59,776 nucleotides of DNA from Penium margaritaceum. Its lineage: Eukaryota; Streptophyta; Zygnematophyceae; Desmidiales; Peniaceae. Where the stretch lies: assembly GCA_023375785.1 (NCBI GenBank), contig SZWC01000828.1:105345-165120 (forward strand), written 5' to 3'. The translations under genes and the position numbers were made by a program. Below are positions 52,254 through 59,776 of the stretch, in pieces (position 1 is the first letter of the stretch; each line of letters opens with the position of its first letter). Below the pieces are notes generated by a model, which was given only the letters and a program-made list of their open reading frames with translations, had not been told where the DNA came from and made no database searches.

Positions 52254-52303
52254 GTTCCTAGAAGGACCCTAGCTCTACAACGTTCACGCTACCGCCGCGT
52301 GCC

Positions 52304-53651
52304 ATGGCACCGACCGAGCAAGAGAGCATCGGCGTATCCAAGTTCGACGGGCTTGGCTTCCACCTTTGGAGGTGGGAGTTTAAGGTCTTCTTTGATGACA
52401 ATGGCCTGCTTGAGCTGGTCAAGGGTGAAGAAACTGCCCCTCCGGATACCGCGGCGCCGGAGGAAGTGGAAGCGTACAAGAAGTGCAACAAGAAGGTGCT
52501 TGCTTTGTTAGTGTATGCGCTTGCTCTGACGCAGCGCTCCCTCATTCAAGGATACACGGAGGCCGCGGAGGCCTGGAAGAAACTCTGCACCATCTACCAG
52601 TCCACCAACCTTGCTAACCAGCTCTTCGTCTTCAAGAGGCTCGTCACCCTTCGAGCCAACGAAGGCGACGATATCATGGAGATCCTACAGCAGATTGAGT
52701 CCTTGACTACCGAGTGCGTAGCCACTGGATGGAAGGTCAACCCTCAGCTGCAAGCCATGATCCTCCTCCTGGCCTTGTCGGACAGTTGGAGTCCCATGAT
52801 TACCGTCGTAGGCGGCTGGTCTGCCGATGAGCTGAAGTATCCAAAGGTGGCTGAGTACGTCCGCAATGAATGGATGCGGCGTGGTTGGCGAGAGAGTGGG
52901 GCAACATCGAGTTCCGCCTATGCCATCCGTCCTCAAGGTGGAGGGGGGAGGCAAGAAGGGGAAGGGTGCAAATCAGGGCACTAAGAAAGGTGACAATAAG
53001 GGGGAGTGCTACAACTGTGGCAAACAGGGCCACTACGCACGCGAGTGCCCCAACAAGAAGTCGGACCAGCTCGGGAAGGGCGGGAAGAAGGCTATCCAAG
53101 CCATGATGGCTAGGGAGTCTACCGACTTGACGGATCCGGACGTCACGGTGATTGACTCCGGATCAGGCCGCCACACGCAATGCAACCGGGCGGCATTCGT
53201 CACCTATAGCGCCTTTGAACGGCGCATGACAGTCGCCAACGGCAAAACGGAGTTGGCCGCGGGTGAAGGCAATGTCCGTATCGAGTCAGTGGTGAACGGG
53301 AAAATCATACCGTGTACCATCTACGACGTGCTCCACATGCTTAACTTTGGGGCAAACCTGCTGTCAGTGAGCCGCCTTACCAACAAGGGGCTCGAGGTAC
53401 TCTTCAACAAGAAGGAGGCTATCATCCGGGAGGAGGGGGACGGTGAGGTGATTGCACGTGGAAAGAGGGAGGAGGACCTGTACCTTTTCCGTATCAAGGT
53501 TCTTGCCGATGCAGTGAGGACTAACGCTGCCAACCTCGTGACGAAGGATGAAGGAGACCTGGACCTGTGGCATCGCCGATTGTGCCACATAGGTCCCTCA
53601 ACAGTGAGGGACATGGCGAAGAAGGAAGTGGTGCGGGGTCAAGAGCCTTGA
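52304..53651 (+). pseudogene. copia I gag and protease (one frameshift)
   Basis: Starts at ATG 52304 in GCCATGG. Gag: FDGLGFHLWRWEFKVFF, then a UBN2-type region with AWKKLCTIYQSTNLANQLFVFKRL and MEILQQIESLTTEC. The frame closes at 52984; homology has by then moved to the frame 52866-53651, so one frameshift lies near 52900. The second frame has a zinc knuckle CYNCGKQGHYARECPNK (about 53008-53060), the protease active site VIDSGSGRHTQC (53148-53180; Gly-Ser in place of the usual Gly-Ala), LSVSRLTNKGLEVLF, and pre-integrase LWHRRLCHIGPSTVRDMAK. It closes at a second frameshift near 53640. Confidence 0.92.
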
Positions 53652-54450
53652 TGCAGCCAAGGACACCGTGTGCGAGCCGTGCGTGGTCGGCAAAGCGACA
53701 TGGCAGCCGTTTGCAGGAAAGGGGACGTGTGCATCGGCAAAGTTGGAAGTAGTGCACACCGATGTGTGTGGACCGTTCAAGCCCTCCATTGGTGGTGCGC
53801 GCTACTTCATCACCTTCATCGACGACCACAGCCACAAGCTCTACCTCTACATCATCAAGAGGAAGAGCGATGTCTTGTCGTGTATGCAGGAGTTTGTGGT
53901 GGCTGTGGAGCACCAAACGGAGTTTAAGGTAAAGGCGTTCCGGAGCGACAACGGCGGCGAGTACGAGGGCTGCTCGGCATGGATGAAGAGCAAGGGGATC
54001 ACGTGGCAGAAAATTACGCCACATTCTCCGCAGCAGAACGGCGTAACCGAGAGGGCGAACTGCACCATCCTCAACATGGTCCGGTCCATGTTGAGCGATG
54101 CCGGCCTCGCGCAGCGGTACTGGGGCGAGGCGGCACGGACAGCGGCGTACATCATGAACCTGACGCCGACGAAGCCGCTATAAGACGTGGAGTCCAAGGT
54201 GTGGAAGACGCCACAAGAAGTGTGGAGCGGCAGGAAGCCAACTGTGGCACACCTCCGCACGTTTGGTTGTGTTGCACATGCTGTTGTGCAGGCATAGGAG
54301 GGGCGGGACAAGCTGGACCCCCGGACTCGCCGGTGCATCTTCGTCGGGTACAAGAGCGGGAGCAAGGCGTACCGGCTCTTCGACCCGCGGAGGCAGCTGA
54401 TTGTGAAGAGTCACGACATCACGTTCGACGAAGCCAGCCGAAGGACGCGG
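53641..54450 (+). pseudogene. copia I integrase
   Basis: Continues in another frame with CEPCVVGKATWQPF, HTDVCGPF (first Asp, 53757-53780), YFITFIDDHSHKLYLY, FRSDNGGEY (second Asp, about 53938-53965) and QQNGVTERAN (Glu, near 54045), so the DDE set is complete. TAA at 54181-54183 follows TPTKPL, after which HLRTFGCVAHAVV, a TAG at 54297, CIFVGYKSGSKAYRLFD and IVKSHDITFDEA give the normal C-terminal domain. Two stops and a frameshift are the only lesions seen. Confidence 0.9.
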
Positions 54451-54887
54451 GTCTCTCCAAGAGTGGGGAGTGGCTGCCACTCCTTGAGGGGGAGATGCCG
54501 GAGGACGCAAAAGAGGGTGACGTCCCACCGGCTCCAGCCGGCGAGAACCATCCGGGCGATGTGGGAGCGGCTGATTTGCATTCAGCCGAGTCGGACAATG
54601 AGTCCGAAGCGCCGGCACCAGTGGAGCTGAACGCAGAGGTGGGGAGTGAGCCCGCATCTCCACGGTCCCCGAGAGAGGGGGAGTAGGCCAGCGGTGCGAG
54701 TGGAACCGCGAGGGGGCAGCAGCGGCAGCAGCAAAGGCAGCAGCAGCGGTAGCCTCAACAACAGCAGCCCCGGAGAAGCGGACGCGCAAGGAGGACGGCA
54801 AAGAGGTACGACGCCGCAGAGGGCATCTGGACTGGGCTCGCTCGAGCGTTCTTTGCGCAAGAGGAGCCCGAGACCGTCAAGGAGGCG
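54451..54887 (+). other. copia I linker between integrase and RT
   Basis: Low-complexity Pro, Glu, Ser and Gln-rich coding linker, with CAGCAG runs at 54717-54765. Reading frame shifts within it. Antisense frames at 54178-54801 and 54582-55754 are shadows of this region and of RT. Confidence 0.75.
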
Positions 54888-56312
54888 TTGCAGCGGAAGG
54901 ATGGGGCTGAGTGGGAGGGAGCTATAAAATCTGAGCTCGCCTCCCATGAAGAGAACGACACTTGGCAGCTGATTGACAGGCCGGAGGGCGCAAAAACCTT
55001 CGCGCCGGTGGCAAAGTTCGCCTCCATTCGCTCCATCCTCTCGGTGGCGGCGGTGCGCGACTACGAAATCCACCAAATGGACGTGAAAACTGCATTCCTC
55101 AATGGCGAACTGGACAAGGAGGTCTACATGGAGGTGCCGGAGGGGGTGGACGCGCCGCCGGGGAAGGTGTGCCGGCTTTGCAAGGAGCTCTACGGGCTGA
55201 AGCAAGCGCCACTCATGTGGAACCTGAAAATGGACGGCTTCATGGCCGAGCTTGGCTTCAAGCGCTACGAGGCAGATCACAACGTGTACGTGCGGAAGCA
55301 GCCGGTGTTGCACCAGATTGTGACACTCTACGTGGATGATCTCATCCTCGTGTCGTTGGACATGGAGGAGTTGGTGAACCTGAAGCGGCAGCTGGGCGGT
55401 CGTTTCAAAATGACCGACATGGGTGAGCTCGAGTACTACCTCAGTGTTGCCATCAAGAGGGACCGCAAGACACACACGCTCGAGATGGGGCAGGCAAAGT
55501 ACGTGCAAGAGGTACTCCACCCCTACAACATGGAGGAGTGCAACCCCATCGGCACACCCATGACCACCACGTGTGAGCTGAGCTCGAGCATGGGCCCGAG
55601 CACGGACGAGGAGAAGGAGGAGATGGCAGGTGTGCCATACCAGTCCGCAGTGGGGAGCATCATGTACGCCATGGTGGCGACGCGGCCCGACCTGGCCTTC
55701 GCGGAGGGCCAAGTGAGCCGCTACGTTGCTGACCCCGGGCCGCTTCATTGGCAAGCGGTGAAGCGGATCCTCCGCTATCTCAAGGCGATAAAACAGTTGC
55801 GGCTCGTGTTTGGAGGGGGAGCACGTGACGACTCCCTCGAGTTCGTCGGCTACTCCGATGCCGACTGGGCTGGTGATGTGGATGACAGAAAATCAACGTT
55901 GGGGTACGTGTTTGTACTTGGTGGTGCGGCAGTTTCATGGGCAAGCCGGAAGCAGGACTGCGTGGCGCTGTCCAGCACCGAAGCGGAGTACATCGCACTT
56001 GCGGAAGCTGCAAAGGAGGCGGTGTGGCTGAGGCGGCTGCTGAAGGAGATCGGCGTGCCGCAAAGGAAGCCAACGGTACTCAACGTTGACAACCTGAGTG
56101 CCATAAGCCTCACCCAGAACCCGGTGCTACACAGGAGGACCAAACACATCGAGATCCGTCATCACTACGCGCGGGACTTAGTGGCGAAGGGAGATGCAGC
56201 TATTGTACACTGTTGCACTAAGCGCATGCTCGCCGATGCCATGACCAAGGCACAGTCCAAGGACAGGCACGACGCGAGCTGTATGGAGCCCGGTCTGCGC
56301 TGTGAAGTTTAA
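54888..56312 (+). CDS. copia I reverse transcriptase and RNase H
   Basis: A 474-codon frame. RT starts with GAEWEGAIKSELASHEENDTW and runs directly from RPEGAK into TFAPVAKFASIRSIL; about 40 residues usually between these (the IGCKWVFKIK...KARLVAKG part) are missing by an in-frame deletion. Then DYEIHQMDVKTAFLNGELDKE, LYGLKQAPLMW, and an intact active site LYVDDLILVS (about 55326-55355). RNase [55 protein letters not shown], and RTKHIEIRHHYARDLV. Ends with TAA at 56310-56312, 39 bases before the polypurine tract. The deletion probably inactivates RT, but RNase H looks whole. Confidence 0.93.
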   Translation: MQRKDGAEWEGAIKSELASHEENDTWQLIDRPEGAKTFAPVAKFASIRSILSVAAVRDYEIHQMDVKTAFLNGELDKEVYMEVPEGVDAPPGKVCRLCKELYGLKQAPLMWNLKMDGFMAELGFKRYEADHNVYVRKQPVLHQIVTLYVDDLILVSLDMEELVNLKRQLGGRFKMTDMGELEYYLSVAIKRDRKTHTLEMGQAKYVQEVLHPYNMEECNPIGTPMTTTCELSSSMGPSTDEEKEEMAGVPYQSAVGSIMYAMVATRPDLAFAEGQVSRYVADPGPLHWQAVKRILRYLKAIKQLRLVFGGGARDDSLEFVGYSDADWAGDVDDRKSTLGYVFVLGGAAVSWASRKQDCVALSSTEAEYIALAEAAKEAVWLRRLLKEIGVPQRKPTVLNVDNLSAISLTQNPVLHRRTKHIEIRHHYARDLVAKGDAAIVHCCTKRMLADAMTKAQSKDRHDASCMEPGLRCEV

Positions 56313-56365
56313 AATGCTACACGTTCCAAGGACAGGGTATCAAGGCTGCGGTGCAAGGGGGAGAT

Positions 56366-57090
56366 TGTTGACATGGTGTGCCCCTCGCCATGAGTTCCGT
56401 TGAGTGTACTCCCTGGTTCGACCACTGAGGATTGGTCGAACACCTAATCTGACTTTATATTTGGATTCCTTGGATTTGTCTATGCAGGATCGAGCTTTGA
56501 ATTGCTCGATTTGAGTGAGTATTCAGAAAGTTAGCCTAGCCCGAAATTCGGGTGTTGGGGGGGTGGAATCTGGTACCCGCCATGGGTGGCAGGATTATCC
56601 ACCACCAGTGATCCGAGTTCGTCCCCAACGACCCCCAAATGCACCAGGGCCATAAAGGAAGCAACCAGAAGACTCTCCTTGACCAGGGTGAACTTCTCCT
56701 TGACTTGTGGGCAAAGAAAGACGCTTCGACGGGTCATCGTCGAAGCGCCTCCCGTTGTCTAGCGTGCAAGGCAAGGTGGACGGCTCCACCAAGGGTTACT
56801 TCGACGGCCGTAGCAGGGGCTCTACTCCTCTGTTTTGGGCGTGCTTGGATGTGTTAGAAAGCTTAGATCACAGGCTATAAGGATCGGATGTAGTCTCACT
56901 ATGCTAAGTAGCAAAAACGTGTGTCGATTCAGATCTACTGAATGCGACGTGTTCTGCCCACTCACATCCCTGATCCTTTTGCTCCACACTCTTCACCAAA
57001 GGTGTCCATTGGCTGTCCCAAACCTTGGTAGCGTGAACCAGTGAGAGCTAGGCATCCTTGAGGGTGCCTCCACACCCACTAGAGCCAACA
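56366..57090 (+). repeat. copia I 3' LTR
   Basis: 725 bp, TGTTGACATGG to AGAGCCAACA. Very similar to the 5' copy, with scattered transitions. Confidence 0.95.
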
Positions 57091-58328
57091 TGGGATTTGG
57101 ATGCGACATGTGGTCGGGCCCTTGTGCCGAGAAGGGGGCATGTGGGTGACCCGGCGGCACCGTTGTGCCAACCGTCTATGCATCCGTCTGTCGGTCGGAA
57201 GCCGGGTGTTCGTTCTGCGCAAAAGAAGGGAGGGAGAACGTGTGAGAAGCATGAACATGAGTTCAGGGAGAACACTGTGGACGAGGAAAAACGGTGGAAT
57301 CACCTCTTCTTTCAGCAAGCCGGGAGTGCCTCAACGACCGAAGTAACGTCCTTTGCCAAAGGTGCCTAAGGAAGCGCCGAGGGGTCATTTTGCGGCCGGC
57401 CGAGGATGAAGGGCCGGGAGCAAAGGACGAAGCATGGTTCGGGGATGCGGACGACCCGGAAGTCTGGGCCCGCCCCTCCCTCCACGCCATGAAGTCTTGG
57501 AAAGAGGAAGAGGAGGGTAGATGCAGCCCCTCGTCGGGATTGGCGAGGGCAAGCCCATTTTTTAGGGCCTTGAAGTACTCCGCTGTGTGGATGTGGGCAG
57601 CAAGGTGGGAGACGTTGTTCCCGGTGGATGGGGAGAAGAAGCACCCCACCCATGCGCACCACCAGAACTTTTGGTTGCCGAAGAAACCCGTGAGGAAGAC
57701 GCCAGGGTCGATGTCGAGGAAGGTCATGAGTGGGCAAGCCTTGAAGAGAGCTCCTGTCGGCCAACAGAGACCATATTAAGAAGGGTTCTGATAGGGGAGG
57801 CAAGAAATGTGAAGCGAAGAGGGGGGAGTAGAAACTTGCGGTAGGTCTCAAAACAAGAGAGGGGGTAAGGGGAAACTTACTGATGACTTTCTCGATGGTG
57901 CCAAGCTGATTGTTGGAGTAGTGCACCGGGTGATTTATGTCAAATGCAAAGAACTGATGATGCGCAGTTCTATGATTCAAACCGCACAGCTTGCAGCGGT
58001 GATAGTCAATAGTGAGAAGTGTGATCACTTTGTCCGCCGGGCTGAAGCAAAGCCCAGCTGGCCAGTTAGCGAGGTCAGGATCATCATCGTGAGGGACAGC
58101 AATCCCTCGAATGGTGCCGTTGTGTTTCCCTGTCGAGGGGTCTTCGAAATAGTGCAGATACAAGAAATCCTTCAGATACGGCCATGTTTGTGAGCCGTGT
58201 TTCTGCTTGCACAACAAACTGTGAACATTAGTCAGGTCGAACTTCTTTGGCTTGTGGTGTATGGCTGTGACATACTTGGAGAGCTTGGGATTCGCTTCCA
58301 AGTACTTGTACAAGTCCTCTGAATCCAT
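57091..58328 (-). pseudogene. LINE ORF1-like protein (inverted)
   Basis: Probably the ORF1 of the LINE, which would bind element RNA. The minus-strand frame starts at ATG 58326-58328 (MDSEDLYKYLEANPKL) and is open to about 57870 in the authentic frame. It contains a Cys/His finger-like motif CKLCGLNHRTAHHQF near 57940-57985. A frameshift then moves the sense to the frame of 57263-57727 (FLDIDPGVFLTGFFGNQKFW, HIHTAEYFKALKNGL). Identity as ORF1 rests mainly on position: it lies 5' of the endonuclease once copia I is removed, on the same strand. I do not recognise the family from sequence alone. Confidence 0.5.
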
Positions 58329-58329
58329 C

Positions 58330-59776
58330 CTCTCTCAAGCATCCCACAAAGCACCGGAACCTGATGGACTTCTGGTCAAATTATGTAAATAGCTTCTCCC
58401 ATATATCTCAATGGAGCTCCTTCCCTTCTACAACTCTCTTCTTTGAATCCGGACATACACCCCAAATTCTCGTCCTCAAACACCACCCTTCTCCCCAAAA
58501 AAGGTGATCTGTACCAAATTGAACATTACCGTCCAATCTCTCTTTTTAGTGTTGAGTACAAAATCTTGGCCAAACTTCTCGCAACTCGGCTGGCTAAAGC
58601 GCTACCCTTCATCATCCACGAGGACCAGACAGGCTTTGTTGCTGGCAGAAGCATAATTCACTCAATCTTGCAACTGTACGATGTCCACCATAACGCTACA
58701 CACACGAAAACGCCTCTCTACTTTTTGTCTGCAGAATTTGAAAAGGCCTACGGTTTTTTCAACCGGGAATATCTCTTCCACACCCTCTCCCATCTAGGAT
58801 GGCCCCCCTTATTTGTCTCCTGGGTACGCCTACTCCATTGCTCCACCTGTACGCGATTTCTCCTCAATGGCACACTCACTGAGCCTCTCTCTCTCTATTC
58901 TGGAGTCTGTCAAGGGTGCCCGATTGCCCCTCTTCTCTTCATCTGTGTGCTTCAACCAATTGCGGACCTTTTCCACTCTCGCCTCCTAGAGATACCAGTC
59001 CCCCCACATCCGAAGGTCCTCTTTTAGGTAAGCTGACAATGTCACTGTCATCCCTGCCTCGCAAAGTGAAGTTACTCTCTCCGCTAAAATGCTACGCACT
59101 GCGGCCCTCTATACTGGCCTCCGCACAAACTATCGCAAAACCCACCTCATCCGAATCGGCAACCAAACTCCTGCACTCACCTCCTCCCCATATTCTCTTA
59201 CCACAAAAGGTGTACGCATCATAGGCCACATGTTTAGCCCTAAAATTGACCCTTCACCCACGTGGACACCCATAATCAAACGTTTACAAGCTGCCGTCAC
59301 TATCTGGGCAAAATCCAAGGTGCCAGTCGCAACGAAAGTAATTACCATAAATGCCTATCTCAATCCCAAGTTTCTTTTCTACTCATACATCTGTCCTCCC
59401 ACACCTAACATCCTGCATCAACTAGACACTTCTCCTCAACTTCCTCTCTTCCAATACAGTACACGACCCTGATATTACTGGCCTCCGACTGTACTCCCTG
59501 CCCACGGCCGTCACCCCTACATCTGTTGGCAGGCTTGGAGTGATCTGGCCCTCCCTCATTGTAGCTGCACAAGCAGCCAAATGGGGCTACGCGTTCTTAT
59601 CACCATGGGAACCACAGTGGAGAAGATATGCACTTTTTACTCAATCTTTTCCCAAAATGGGTCACTTTTTCCTCTCCTACCCCTTTCTTTCTTGTCTGAA
59701 ACTCCCATCCACCCTTGTTGGATGTTCATTTTTTGGCAGTTCTGTGACTCCAACCCTGACATCCCCCCCCCCCCCC
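58330..59776 (+). pseudogene. LINE ORF2 3' part: reverse transcriptase, runs off the window
   Basis: Target-primed RT of an L1-type LINE. Begins at an ILSQASHKAPEPDG motif, shifts frame near 58440, then ITLIPKKGD-like TTLLPKKGDLYQIEHYRPISLF, YKILAKLLATRLAKALP, EDQTGFVAGRSI, a LSAEFEKAYGFFNRE segment (conserved Asp replaced in LDFEKAYD), and GVCQGCPIAPLLF (58903-58941). After a second frameshift the catalytic box that should be YADD reads stop-ADN followed by VTVI (about 59027-59045), so the second Asp is Asn. The thumb (ALYTGLRTNYRKTHLIRIG and a WTPIIKRL block) continues in the frame 59089-59472, then in another frame to the window end. Confidence 0.87.
59763..59776. repeat. C homopolymer at window end
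   Basis: A run of about 14 C residues ends the window inside LINE sequence. Such runs often mark a contig edge or sequencing weakness. Confidence 0.85.

Larger units (their letters stand above)
51511..57090 (+). mobile_element. copia I: nearly complete Ty1/copia element inserted in the LINE
   Basis: 5.58 kb. LTRs 51511-52236 and 56366-57090 are very similar. Flanks are CGGGA (51506-51510) and TGGGA (57091-57095), a 5-bp duplication with one C-to-T change. Internal order: PBS, gag, zinc knuckle, protease, integrase, RT, RNase H, polypurine tract GTGCAAGGGGGAGAT (56351-56365). It has the fewest lesions of any element here: two frameshifts, stops in integrase, and an in-frame RT deletion. It looks recent. 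Confidence 0.95.

Noticed and set aside
54582-55754. 390-codon minus-strand ORF, His/Leu-rich
   Set aside because: Antisense of copia I RT and linker, whose sense strand has intact RT motifs.

Overview
The window looks like an intergenic, transposon-dominated stretch of a large plant-lineage genome. The grounds are the element types (Ty1/copia, Ty3/gypsy chromoviruses, an L1-type LINE), abundant GA microsatellites, and primer-binding sites that match plant initiator tRNA-Met, in one element its anticodon stem-loop. I cannot name the species; a streptophyte such as a charophyte alga or bryophyte is an inference. I find no confident host gene, rRNA, tRNA or CRISPR array.

Layout. 1-6.39 kb: mostly AT-rich sequence with no recognisable gene, GA tracts, and one weak possible two-exon ORF near 0.4-1.1 kb. 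6.39-29.30 kb: a degenerate copia element on the minus strand (copia A). Its 3' LTR is split by a chromodomain gypsy element on the plus strand (7477-21071). The gypsy RT is split by a pol-less LTR element, Y (10618-18073), and the 5' LTR of Y is split by an unclassified element, X (about 10709-14193). This is four levels of nesting, with target-site duplications or exact resumption of homology at each junction.

29.3-35.6 kb: a second, heavily decayed minus-strand copia (B) that carries several short hairpins and a perfect 76-bp palindrome. Its 5' LTR is interrupted by copia C. 35.6-43.0 kb: copia C is in two opposed halves. The pol and 3' LTR half is on the minus strand; the 5' LTR, gag and protease half is on the plus strand. 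The halves are complementary, have near-identical LTRs and share a 5-bp flank, so a segment of about 3.4 kb (39002-42414) appears inverted. At the right breakpoint protease is fused in frame to the RNase H of another copia (F), whose 3' LTR ends at 44637.

44.6-47.0 kb: the gag end, leader and LTR of copia D, a relative of B. 47.0-49.7 kb: a second gypsy, again in two opposed halves (G minus, H plus). 49.7 kb to the end: a LINE whose 5' part (ORF1 and endonuclease) is inverted relative to its RT part, as in twin priming. It is interrupted by copia I (51511-57090), the least degenerate element, which appears to use a half-tRNA primer.

The coding parts do not form host operons; they are retroelement polyproteins (gag for the particle; protease, integrase, RT and RNase H for maturation, copying and insertion). 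All are disabled to some degree. Many stop codons in the older elements are TAG where CAG is expected, or TGA where CGA is expected, as C-to-T decay at methylated CHG and CG sites would give.
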